A stretch of DNA of 12,134 nt from JAAZVM01 sp041642635 (lineage in GTDB: Bacteria; Patescibacteriota; Gracilibacteria; BD1-5; UBA6164): assembly GCA_041642635.1 (NCBI GenBank), contig JBEPWB010000033.1, positions 1-12,134 of the forward strand. The letters are read 5' to 3'. Positions 1 to 9,007 of the stretch are shown here, in pieces. Position 1 is the stretch's first letter. Every line of letters starts with the position of its first letter. The notes beneath the pieces are model-generated. The model ran no database searches. It worked only from the letters and a program-made list of their open reading frames with translations, and was not told where the DNA came from. The position numbers were made by a program, and so were the translations under genes.

Positions 1-769
1 CAGGAGTATTTTTAGAAAAATCATATATAAAATAGTTAGCAAAACCTATTCAGGCAATTAATCAAACAAAAATAAAGCTATAAACCACTCTTGTTAATAT
101 TTTTAATTTTTTTGTTAGTTTTATAATTTCTTTATTTTCGTATTTTTCTAGCTTTTGCTCATATCAAGAAACATAATTACTAAAAAGTTCTTTTTTTTCC
201 TCTTTTTTATCTTCTTTTTCTTTTTCTTCTTTTTCATCATTGAAAAATTCATTTTGAAATTTTTCTATATCTTCATCTTCTTCCTTTGAATTATTTATTT
301 CATCTTGTTTTTTTAATTGCTCAAATTTTTCTTTATCTGTTTTTTCTTTCTTTTCTGGCACTTCTTCTTTTAAAATATTTTTATTTGCCATATTTATACT
401 TATTTTTGGTTTTTTTATTTCCTCTTCTTTCTCTTCATCTTCGTTTTTGTCTTCTTCTTCAATTGTTTCTAATTTTTCATTTGGAGTTTTTTGTTCTAAA
501 TTTTCATTTTTTAAATTATTTTTAGACTGAAGTTCTTCATTATTATTAACTTCATTATCTTCTTCAATATTTTCTTCTTTTTTATGACTTAGTTTACTAA
601 TTCATATTTTTGGGATTTCTTTTCTCTCTTCTTTTTTAACTTCTTGAACTTCAGAATTTTGTTCTTTTTTAGTTGGAGTTTGATCTTGTGATGATTCTTC
701 ATTTTTTGGAGTACCATCATTATTTTTTTCTTCCAACATATTTTTAATATTTATTTTCATGTTGTTCAT
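1..769 (-). CDS. Charged-tail single-pass membrane protein, 3' end outside window
   Basis: I do not recognise a family. Read with UGA as Gly, the frame is open from the ATG at 769 to the window edge (256 residues; the C-terminus is missing). Residues 1-200 are low complexity, dominated by Glu, Lys, Asp and Asn, predicted disordered or helical and cytoplasmic. Around residues 228-249 is one strong hydrophobic segment (VVYSFIFVGLIAGIGFANYF) preceded by a Lys-rich stretch, so the N-terminus is probably inside and whatever follows outside. In-frame TGA codons fall at residue 202, between the acidic region and the membrane-proximal helix, and inside the membrane segment, where Gly fits. The first in-frame ATG was chosen; a second is at codon 4. 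It is divergent from hisS with its own promoter at 800-828. The function is unknown; the missing external domain would decide it. Confidence 0.8.
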
Positions 770-799
770 TTTTAGTATTTTTAATTAAATATTTAAAAA

Positions 800-828
800 A
801 TTTTACTATACTTTTTTTATAAAATCAA
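800..828 (-). promoter_or_regulatory. Sigma70-type promoter for the leftward gene
   Basis: On the minus strand a -35 box TTGATT (823-828) and a -10 box TAAAAT (800-805) are separated by exactly 17 bases. Transcription would begin near 793, giving a leader of about 25 bases before the ATG at 769. The surrounding DNA is AT-rich, so chance matches are likely, but the spacing and position are ideal. Confidence 0.5.
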
Positions 829-832
829 ATTA

Positions 833-862
833 TTGCATTTTTTTAGTTTATTTTTTTATAAA
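833..862 (+). promoter_or_regulatory. Candidate hisS promoter
   Basis: TTGCAT (833-838) and TATAAA (857-862) are separated by 18 bases, upstream of the hisS ATG at 907, leaving a leader of roughly 38 bases. It lies back to back with the leftward promoter. No T-box or other recognisable leader structure is visible between it and the start codon. Confidence 0.4.
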
Positions 863-906
863 TTTAATTATTATGTTTTCAATAATAATTTTTTAAAATT
901 TTTTGA

Positions 907-2223
907 ATGATAAAAGCGCAATTAATTTCTTGATTTCAAGATAATTTACCAGAATACCAATTGATAGAAGAGAATTATAAAAATATTATCAAAAAAAATT
1001 ATAGTTTATCTTGATTTACGCCGATTGATACGCCTGTTTTTGAGAGATTGGAAGTTTTGCTTTCAAAATGAGCTGATGATAATGAAATATACTGAATTCA
1101 CAGAGTAAATTGAGAAGTTTGAGACGATAAATGATTTTGATTGAGATTTGATCTAACAGTTCCTCTTGCTCGTTATGTAGCGATGTATGAATGAGAATTG
1201 ACTTTTCCATTCAAAAGACAACATATTTCTAGAGTTTATAGATGAGAAAGACCACAAAAGGGAAGATATAGAGAATTTTATCAAGCTGATATTGATATTA
1301 TTGGTAATTCTAAACTACCACTTTTTGCTGACGTGGAAGTTTTATCAACTATTTATAGCTCTTTAAAAGAACTGAATTTTTGAGCTTTTGTAATCAATTT
1401 GAACAACAAAAAATTTTTAGAATGATTTTTACAATCTTTAGAAATAAACGATATTGTTTGAACAATTTGAATAATTGATAAAAAAGACAAAGTTAGAAAA
1501 GACAAATTAACTGAAATGTTTTTATGAGTTTGACTAGAAAATTCTCAAATAGAAAAAATATTTGAATTTATAGTTACATGAGAACAAAAAACAAGCCAAG
1601 AACTATTAGAATTTTATTCACAATTTTCTAATGAATTGTTAAAAGAATGATTAAAAGAATTAGAATATGTTTATAATAATTTGTTAAATCTTTGAGTCCC
1701 AGAAGATTTTTTAAAAATAAATCCAGCAATTTCTAGGGGATTAAACTATTATACTTGAACAGTTTATGAAACTTTTATAGCCTGAGAAGAAAAAATGTGA
1801 AGTATTAGTTCTTGATGAAGATATGAAAATTTGGCTTCAAATTTTACAAAAAATAGTTATCCAGGAGTTGGTTGAAGTATTTGATTAACAAGACTTTTGT
1901 CAATTTTGAATAATTTGTGAAAAATTAATCCTACAAAAAAAACAACTTCTGAAGTTTTGATTGTAAATATGTGAGAAAAATATTTATCAAATAATTTATC
2001 AATATTAAAAAATCTTAGAGATAATTGAATAAATGCAGAAATTTATTTGGACTCAGAAGCAAAAATTCAAAAGCAATTAAAATATGCAAATAACAAGAAA
2101 ATAAAATACGTTATTATTTGCTGAGAAGAGGAGTTTGACGCTTGAGTTGTACAATTAAAAAATCTTGATGCTTGAGAACAGTTAGAAATAAAAATTGATG
2201 AAATAGTAAAAAATATTGTTTAA
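907..2223 (+). CDS. hisS: Histidyl-tRNA synthetase
   Basis: Class II aminoacyl-tRNA synthetase that charges tRNA-His with histidine in the cytoplasm. The protein is 438 residues, close to the usual 420-430. The N-terminus has the family's GFQDNLP element (G at residue 9). Motif 2 is at 111-133, with YRGERPQKGRYREFYQ then ADIDIIG. The histidine-specific RGLNYYTG signature is at 277-284. Motif 3, with PGVGGSIGLTR, is at 319-329. The C-terminal 100 residues form the anticodon-binding domain. Many invariant glycines, including those in YRGERP and YYTG, are TGA codons, so this gene is one of the best proofs of UGA as Gly in the window. Conserved arginines are AGA, AGG (R277) and CGT (in LARYVA), so those codons are still Arg. 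An upstream in-frame TAA at 886-888 fixes the ATG at 907. Stop is TAA. Confidence 0.96.
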
Positions 2224-2289
2224 TATTAAAAATTATTCATACATTAAAACAGCTAAAAATCAAGTACTTAATATAAAAAAGTTTTCATA

Positions 2290-2321
2290 AAACAAAAAAA
2301 ATATTTATTATAATTTTGTTT
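2290..2321 (+). other. Weak hairpin in the hisS-pilin intergenic region
   Basis: AAACAAAA (2290-2297) and TTTTGTTT (2314-2321) can pair across a 16-base loop and are followed by an AT-rich stretch. This could be a poor hisS terminator or a leader structure of the following pilin gene. Nothing else is recognisable in 2224-2346. Confidence 0.25.
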
Positions 2322-2346
2322 ATAATTTTTAAAAAATAAATTTCCT

Positions 2347-3819
2347 ATGAAAAACAAAAATGGTTTTACTTTAGTTGAATTGATAGTTGTTATTGCTATA
2401 TTAGCGATTTTGTGAACTATATGATTTATTAGTTTGCAATGATATTGAAGCGAAGCTAGAGATAGTAAAAGAATAGCTGATATTTGACAAACTAGAACTT
2501 GACTAGAGGTTTATAGAGCCAGTAATTGAATTTTGCCAGAACCTGATGATAAAATAGAAATATATAATTCTCAATATTGAGTCTGAACAAATTCTTGAGT
2601 TTTAATTTGATACCAATGAAATATTTGAGATAATTTGTCTTCTGAAATTTGAATGGTAATTAATCCGCTTGATCCAGATGGAGAAACAAAATATACTTAT
2701 TATTTGAGTGAGAATAAAACTCGTTATCAAATTGTATCATTTATGGATTTAGAAAAATATTCATACTTTTCAAATTCTGCCTTTGCTGATTCAGATTTGT
2801 CACAAAGAGTGCCTAGATGATTTGGTTCTAGATTATGAACTCTATTAGATTCAAATAATGTTCCAATCCAAGATTTACTTCCAGAACAAGGTCAGTTTGA
2901 TGTTATGTCAGATAGTCTTTGAGAATTAAGTATAGTTACTGATTGAATGCAACCTATTTATAAAAGTTGAACTCTTATTTTTTCTGATTCAGTAGCAAAC
3001 ACTTGATATGAATGAAGTAATTATACAAATTGAGAAATAACTCTAAATCTGAATTATTCTGAATGAAATAAGGTTTATCCTTCAGTTTCTTGTGATAGAA
3101 ATGATATAGTTATTTATTGACCAAATTGAGATGTTGTAACTATGAGTAGTTGTGATCTTTGATCTAGTAAATCAAATATTTGATGAGTTGTTTATCAATT
3201 TTGAAATAATCATCCTTTTTCAATTTATGATAATTCTATAAAAACTTCAACTTGATTAACAAATACTTACGATTTATGGGATAGAAAACCAAGTTCGTAC
3301 TTTAATGACACTGTTTATTCAGAACCTATTTCAGTTGAAACTCAATATGACATTCTAAATATTTGGTGAGCAAAGGGTAATTATAAGTCATGATGAAGGG
3401 GGGCTTGTCCATCTTGATATCATATTATGACATCTGATGAAGCAGTTTGAATTTTTGAAACTTTATATTGAGTTAATTGTTGATCACATAAAAATTGAAG
3501 TTGCGTAGTTTGGAATAGAGATTTTTCGGATTATTGATATTCTTCTGAAGTAGAATTAGAAAATAGACTATTACAAGTAATTGATGAGTTAAAAATACCA
3601 AAGTATACTTATTTGCAAGTTAATTGATCAAATGAATTAGTAATGAATAGACCAGCAGACCCAAGACCTCATTATTGAACAACTTACCCTTGGAATATTC
3701 AATGATGATGGAGAGCTCTAGGTTTTAATAATGAACTTAATGCAAATATAGCAGCTAGAAGACCTTGAGAAGATAGGTGAGAGAATAGATTATTCCCTTT
3801 AAGATGTATTAAAAATTAG
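2347..3819 (+). CDS. Type IV pilin-like protein with FISUMP-like C-terminal domain
   Basis: A large (490-residue) pilin-like surface protein. The N-terminus is a textbook type III prepilin signal: short basic leader MKNKNG, then F-T-L-V-E, with Gly6 as the cleavage site and Glu at mature position 5, followed by a hydrophobic helix. The sequence after it (ARDSKRIADIGQ) is typical of CPR pilins. A prepilin peptidase would cleave it and a type IV pilus or secretion machine would assemble it. The C-terminal part resembles the Fibrobacter succinogenes major paralogous (FISUMP) domain: GNNHPFS, then ACPSGYHIMTSDE (Cys at 354, where the family has CPsGWH), ending in PLRCIKN (Cys487, family VRC). The pilin call is near certain; the FISUMP call is recognition by eye. 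About a tenth of codons are TGA, read as Gly. It is 490 residues against 130-200 for an ordinary pilin, so a minor, tip or adhesin pilin is likely. Paralog at 10443-11978. Stop is TAG. Confidence 0.9.
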
Positions 3820-3867
3820 TTAAAATAAAAAGATTAGAATTATAATTCTAATCTTTTTATTTTAACT
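3818..3867. terminator. 50-bp perfect palindrome, terminator of the pilin gene
   Basis: The left arm 3818-3842 and right arm 3843-3867 are exact reverse complements with no spacer. The right arm contains the T-rich run TCTTTTTATTTT, expected of an intrinsic terminator. Being symmetric it would work on both strands, although the gene downstream (corC-like) runs in the same direction. It begins inside the TAG stop codon of the pilin gene. Confidence 0.8.
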
Positions 3868-3893
3868 TTACAAAGGCCGAAATTTAAATAAAA

Positions 3894-3923
3894 TGCAAAT
3901 AATTATTACTTATTTATTATAAT
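3894..3923 (+). promoter_or_regulatory. Possible promoter of the CorC-type gene
   Basis: A consensus -10 box TATAAT lies at 3918-3923. The best -35 is a weak TGCAAA at 3894-3899, 18 bases upstream. The start point would fall about 5 bases before the ATG at 3935, so the mRNA would be nearly leaderless. Confidence 0.35.
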
Positions 3924-3934
3924 ACTTTTTTAAA

Positions 3935-5269
3935 ATGGATCCTCTACTCATATTGTTTTTTGTTTTACTTTTTACTCTTTCTGCATTTTTTTCTTGAACT
4001 GAATTAGCTTTAATGAGCTTACCAGAACATAAGGTTGATTCTCTTGTAAAGAACAAAAAATTCTGATCAAAATCACTAAAAAAAATCAAACAAAACAGTG
4101 ATAGATTGCTTATAACTATTCTTATTTGAAATAATTTAGTTAATACTTTTACTGCATCTTTTGCTACTTCAATTGCAATTACGATTGCAAAAACTTGAGG
4201 ACTTTGAATTGCTGAAAGTACAGCAATTTGAATATCTACATGAATAATAACTTTTTTACTTTTACTTTTTTGAGAAATAATTCCAAAAAGTATTGCAACT
4301 AAAAATGCCTCAAGTATTTCACTAATAGTAGCTCCAATATACAAGTTTCTTATGATAATTTTGTATCCAATTATATCTTTTATGGAAATACTTATTAAGG
4401 TGTTTTCTTGAAAAGAAAAATTACAAATTATAACTTGAGAAGAAATAGAATCTTTTATAGATATGTGAAAACAATCTGGTTGACTCGATGATCATGAACA
4501 CTGAAAAATAAAATCAATTTTGCAATTTGATGAAACAGTTGTAGAAGAGATTATGACTCCTAGAGTAAAGATCGATGCAATAAGTGATGATTGTACTGTG
4601 GAAGAAGCAGTTGATTATTATCTTGAACATACTCATACTAGATTGCCTGTTTACAGCGAAACAATAGATAAAATAAATTTTTTCATTACTTGAAAAGATT
4701 TAATAAAAGAATACAAAGATTGAAATTCTCATAAATTAATAAAAGATTTAAAACTAAGAAAAGTTTTAAAAGTTCCATCTAATCAAACAATTTTAAAATT
4801 ATTTGATACATTTCAAAACTCTAACAAAGTTATGGCTATTTTGATAGACGAATACGGTGGAGTTTCTGGTTTGGCAACTATTGAAGATATCATTGAGCAA
4901 GTTTTTTGAGAAATTAGGGATGAAACTGATAGGAGATATGAAGAATTCGTTGAAATTTGATCAGATACTTTGAGAGTTGAAAGTGATGTTTTAATCGAAG
5001 ATTTACTAGAAAAATATGAACTTTATTTAGAGGATATTTGACTTGATCACAGAGAATTTGATTGAGAAACTCTAAGCTATGTTATCACTCATGTTCTTGA
5101 CTGATTTCCTTCTAATTGAGAAAAAATCTTTTTTGATATAATTAAAGAAGATTATGGAGAAGAAAATCCTAATGTTCAAAAACAATTATGTTTTAAAATT
5201 ATCGAAATAGATAACGCAAGAATCTGAAAAATTGATGTAAAAGTAGTAGAAAAAGAATTAGAAGATTAA
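3935..5269 (+). CDS. CNNM/CorC (HlyC) family membrane protein with CBS pair
   Basis: Integral membrane protein of the DUF21-CBS-CorC_HlyC family, implicated in Mg2+ or other cation efflux and homeostasis and often annotated as hemolysin-related. Length is 444 residues, normal for the family. DUF21 covers about residues 1-190, with membrane helices, the N-terminal SAFFSGTELALMSL motif and the LLFGEIIPKSIA motif; the Gly in each is TGA. The CBS pair runs from about 207 (MTPRVKIDAI) to about 320, including the family's IDEYGGVSGLATIEDIIE stretch followed by GEIRDE. The CorC_HlyC C-terminal domain is at about 340-435, with LDHREFDGETLSYVI. It follows the pilin terminator and is probably transcribed alone. 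The last codons overlap the convergent NTase gene by 4 bases inside a shared palindrome. Substrate cannot be told from sequence. Stop is TAA. Confidence 0.93.
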
Positions 5270-5285
5270 TCTTCTAATTCTTTTT
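5250..5285. terminator. Bidirectional terminator palindrome shared by convergent genes
   Basis: A 36-bp perfect palindrome whose arms meet between 5267 and 5268. A-rich on the left and T-rich on the right, it gives a stem followed by a U-run on either strand. Both flanking genes end inside it: TAA at 5267-5269 on plus and at 5266-5268 on minus. Confidence 0.85.
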
Positions 5286-5982
5286 TTATTTTCTTTCTTC
5301 TGTCATTATTATGAAATTTTAATAAATCATTATTTATTATTATTCAGTAAGGTTTTCATAATTTTTTATAATTTTTTATTGTTTTATTTATAAAAATTTT
5401 TTTGAATAAATTGTCTAATATTTTACTAATTTTTCAAGGATTTTTTTTATTTTTTGATATTTTTATGTATTTTTTATTTTTTTCAATTATTTTTTTATAT
5501 TCTCAGAAATCTGCCCAAGAAAAATTTTTTTCTAAAAATTTTTCATAAGTATTATTATTGTTCAAAACTGGTTTTAAATATAAAATCCAAAAATATAAAT
5601 AAATATCATTTTCTAAACTCCATTTTCAAAAATTCATTCATTTTTCAGTTGCAAAGAAACTTAAACAAAATTTCTGAGCGTGATTATTTTTAGTTTTTTT
5701 GACTCACAAAACACTAAAAATAATAGTTATAATTATTCTGTTAAGCCAAAGGGTATTTTTTTTTGTAACAATAAAAAGATCAATATCGCTATTTTTGTTG
5801 GTGCAATTCATTGATAAACTATTTCAAACTCAAACCATAAGTAATCATGGAATCCAACTTATGTAGGGAAGAAAATCATAAGTTTTTTGAAATAATTTTT
5901 TTTCATGATTGTTAGAAAATTTTTTTATACCAAAATATTTCTCAAATTTTTCCTTTTGTGCTGTATCAAAAAATTGTTTCAT
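5266..5982 (-). CDS. Nucleotidyltransferase-fold protein (MNT-like NTase domain)
   Basis: 238 residues once TGA is read as Gly. The core is a Pol-beta/MNT-type nucleotidyltransferase motif: VGVGNSLSMNCTNKNSDIDL followed by FIVT, with G53-N54-S55 as the helix-start loop and D66-x-D68 as the metal-binding pair (NSDIDLF). A hydrophobic stretch follows (RIIITIIFSVLGV, about 82-94), then a conserved-looking FCLSFF segment. Uncultured CPR bacteria commonly carry proteins of this architecture with no known substrate; minimal NTases otherwise act in antitoxin, antibiotic adenylation or tRNA-like roles. A third catalytic acidic residue cannot be placed with confidence. The C-terminal third is Lys/Asn-rich. 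No partner HEPN toxin gene is adjacent, so a toxin-antitoxin role is not supported. The gene is divergent from the SOR fusion and convergent with the CorC-type gene. The first ATG (5982) was chosen. Confidence 0.82.
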
Positions 5983-6043
5983 TATTTTGTTATTTTATAT
6001 ATAATATAATTTATATTACTTTTTATATTTAAAAATCAAGTTA

Positions 6044-6490
6044 ATGAAATATTTATGTATTAATTGCAATTACATTTATGATGAAGCAATTTGAGATAGT
6101 GTTGATGGAATTCCTGCGTGAACAAAAATAGAAGATTTAAATTATTGCCCATCTTGCCAAGAAATAGACACTTTCAATCATATAAATGAAGAAATAACTT
6201 ATATTGATGAAGATACAGTTGATAAAATTGATTTAGAGCATGATATTCAAATAAGTCATGATAATTTTCGTATAGAAGTAACAGTTTGATGAAATTCTCA
6301 TCCAATGTGAGATGACCACAGAATTGCTTGGGTTGCTCTTTTTGATGAATATTCTGACCTAATAGAAGAAAAATTTTTGTGAATTGATGATGATAGTTTT
6401 GTAGTTTTTAATAATTATGATTTAGACGAATTTGAAATCAGGGTAAAATGTACTCAACACCAAACATTCGCCAAAAAATTTGTCATATAA
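6044..6490 (+). CDS. Rubredoxin-superoxide reductase fusion (desulfoferrodoxin-like)
   Basis: 148 residues with two non-heme iron modules. Residues 1-45 are a rubredoxin: C5-x2-C8, the YIYDEAIGD loop, GIPAGTKIEDL and C35-P-S-C38, forming an Fe(Cys)4 site. Residues 60-148 resemble the catalytic domain of superoxide reductase. Candidate ligands for the square-pyramidal Fe(His)4Cys centre are H66, H86 and H92 (in HPMGDDHRI), C136 and H139 (KCTQH). The reaction would reduce superoxide to H2O2 without making O2, with the rubredoxin module probably relaying electrons. Two-iron SORs normally carry a smaller desulforedoxin-type N-terminal domain, so a rubredoxin here is unusual. The usual EKHxP loop is EHDI here: the Lys before the first His is not conserved and neither is the Pro. 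Divergent from the NTase gene; the next gene's promoter starts just after its stop. Likely an oxygen-defence enzyme of an anaerobe. Confidence 0.85.
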
Positions 6491-6494
6491 TTAT

Positions 6495-6523
6495 TTGTAA
6501 AATTTGTTTTAATATAGTATAAT
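6495..6523 (+). promoter_or_regulatory. Promoter of the secretion ATPase gene
   Basis: TTGTAA (6495-6500), 17 bases, TATAAT (6518-6523): the best sigma70-type match in the window. The start point would be near 6530, giving a leader of about 22 bases. It begins 5 bases after the SOR stop codon, so the ATPase gene can be expressed independently of the SOR gene. Confidence 0.6.
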
Positions 6524-6551
6524 TATTTATATTAAAAAAATCTAAAAAAAT

Positions 6552-8978
6552 ATGGATAGAGTTGTTTTAGAAATACTAGTTGATAGAAATAATCTCAAAT
6601 GACCTTGAGTTTTTGAGCATATTTTAATCATACTGCATAAAGTTTTTGAAGATTTTGAAAATTCAAAAAAGCTAAAAAATACTGGTTCTCAGCCTACTTT
6701 TTCATTTGAAATAACAAAAGTATGAAATAGAATCAGATTTTTTGTTGTGTCTCCAAAAAAATATGCTAATTTTTTATCTAACCAAATATATGCTCATTAT
6801 ACTGATGTAGAAATTTTTGAAGTAGGAGATTATTTGGAAAATATTCCTGATGAAAAAATTCATGTTTGAAAAATTAAATTATCAAAACATATTTTTTATC
6901 CAATAAAAAGTTTTACAGAATTGCAAGAAGAAGCCAGTCAAGATATGGTTGATCCTTTTTCTAGTATTACTTCATCGCTTTCAAAAACTTGAAAATATAC
7001 TCTAAATACTTTTCAAGTAAATTTTACTCCTATAAAAGATAGTATTTGGAAAAAAGATCAAGATAAAATAATTGATGTTATTTTGTCTAGTTCTCCAGAT
7101 TTTATGAAAAAAATTTTATTAAGTGATAAATTAATTATTCTAAAGATAATTTTTTCTCCAATAATTTTTATTAATTTTTTAATTAAATTATTTTTTAAAA
7201 AATGAGAAAAAGAATCTTGAGAAACTCTAGATAGTGAAAAAGATACTTCAATATCTTTTATGAAAAATAAATTAAAATTATCAGGTTACAAAACTTCTAT
7301 AAATATTATTCATGCTTGAGAAGATAGAGTTGAATCAAAATGAACCATTAGAGAAATTTTTTCTACACTGTCGGTTTTTTCATATTTTTGATTAAATTCT
7401 CTAGATCTAGAATGAATTTATTCTGATGAAGAAACTATTTATGAAATCAAAAATAGAAAAGCAAATTCAGATATTGTTTTATCTACAAATGAATTATCTT
7501 GATTAGTTCACTTACCAACTAGTTATGTTAAAACTCCACAAATAAACTGGGTTTCTTCACGTGCTTTTGAGCCTCCAGGAAATTTACCAGTGCTTAATGA
7601 AAAAAATTCTGATAACAAAATTGAAGAAGATTTAACTCCAATTTGAAAAACAAATTTTAGATGAACAAATCAAGATTTCGGGATTTGACCAAATGATAGA
7701 AGAAGACATATGTATGTTCTTTGAAAAACATGAATGTGAAAATCTACTTTGCTTGAAAATATGATAATTGATGATATCAGAAAATGAAGATGAGTTGCGG
7801 TTATTGATCCGCATTGAGATTTAGCTGAATCTGTAATCTGATTTATTCCAAAATCTAGAACAAATCAAACAATTATTTTTGATCCAAGTGATACTTCTTG
7901 GCCAATTGCTTTTAATATGCTTGAAAATATTAATCCTGAACTTAGGCCTTTGGTTGCTTCTTGATTGGTTTGAATTTTTAAAAAAATATTTTGAGATAGT
8001 TGGTGACCAAGACTAGAATATATTCTGAGAAATACTATTCTTGCTTTACTTGAATATCCAAATACAACTCTTATTTCTATTCCTTTGATGCTTACTAGTG
8101 AGGTTTATAGAAATAAAGTAGTTACAAAAATAAAAGACCCAGTAGTAAAAAAATTCTGGACTTGAGAATTTGCAAAAATGGCTCCAAATCAAAGAAATGA
8201 AGCTATTTGACCAATACTTAATAAGGTCTGACAATTTTTGTCTAGTTCTATTCTTAGAAATGTTTTAGGGCAACCAAAAAACAGTTTTAATATTAGATGG
8301 GCAATGGATAATAAAAAAATTATTATTGTTAATCTGTCAAAATGAAAAATTTGAGAAGATGCTTCTGCTCTTTTGTGAGCTATGCTTGTTACTAAATTCC
8401 AAATTGATGCGATGAGTAGATCAGATACGCCAGAATCAAAAAGACAAGATTTTTATCTTTATGTTGATGAATTTCAAAATTTTGCAACAGATAGTTTTGC
8501 TACTATTTTGAGTGAGGCTAGAAAATATAAGCTTAACTTAGTTATGGCAAATCAGTTTATTGATCAAATGCAAGAATCAGTTAGATGAGCGGTTTTTGGT
8601 AATGTTTGATCTGTTATAGCTTTTCAGGTTTGATATAATGACGCTCATATTTTGAAAGAAGTTTTGGCATGAAATATTATGGAAGATGATTTGATGAATC
8701 TAAAAAAATATAATATTTATACAAAACAATTAATTGATTGAATGCCGTCTGGAGTTTTTTCTGCTGCAACTTTTGCTCCTAATCAAAAAAATGATATGGA
8801 TTTTCAAAAAAGATACCAAAAAATATTACAAGTTTCTCGTGAAAAATATTGCAAACCAAAAGCTAGTGTTGAAGAAAAAATTTATTCTACAATAGATGAA
8901 GTTGATAAACAAGAATTAGCTTGGGAAAAGAAAAAAATAGAGTTAAAAGAACAAAGAAAACAAGACAATAAAAAATAA
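6552..8978 (+). CDS. VirD4/TraG-like (HerA-superfamily) type IV secretion ATPase
   Basis: 808-residue P-loop ATPase of the type IV secretion DNA-binding/coupling-protein superfamily, in the form common in CPR genomes. Residues 1-190 are an N-terminal accessory domain starting near VVLEILVDRNN. About residues 193-216 form one hydrophobic membrane-like segment. The ATPase domain includes FRGTNQDFGIG, Walker A GKTGMGKST (391-399, all three Gly encoded by TGA), VIDPHGDLAESV, a Walker B-like strand IIIVNLSKG and the VDEFQNFATDSFATILSEAR stretch (VDEF at 638-641). A Lys/Glu-rich tail ends the protein. Such ATPases pump DNA or protein through a membrane channel; none of the other T4SS genes or a relaxase is in the window, so it may act with type IV pili or a dispersed system. 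An in-frame TAA at 6543-6545 shows there is no extra N-terminal membrane helix. It converges on the gene at 9008-9457. Confidence 0.9.
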
Positions 8979-9006
8979 CTTATTAATTTTTAATAAGTTA
9001 TTTTTT
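8970..9006. terminator. Bidirectional intrinsic terminator
   Basis: A 16-bp perfect stem (8970-8985 with 8991-9006) and a 5-base loop ATTTT. The stem is A-rich on the left and ends in six Ts on the right. It starts inside the last codons of the ATPase gene and ends one base before the stop of the convergent small gene, so it serves both strands. Confidence 0.85.
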
Positions 9007-9007
9007 A

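Noticed and set aside
286..525. Plus-strand ORF of hydrophobic residues
   Set aside because: Antisense shadow of the Glu/Lys-rich minus-strand gene: its Leu/Phe codons are the complements of GAA and AAA runs.
3910..4344. 144-residue minus-strand ORF
   Set aside because: It lies antisense to the well-supported CorC-type gene and shows no family features.
5266..5982. NTase-fold protein as MNT antitoxin of a HEPN-MNT pair
   Set aside because: No HEPN-like gene is adjacent; the neighbours are a divergent SOR fusion and a convergent CorC-type gene.
8382..8978. Two short plus-strand ORFs at 8382-8588 and 8742-8978
   Set aside because: They are pieces of the secretion ATPase between TGA codons, not separate genes.
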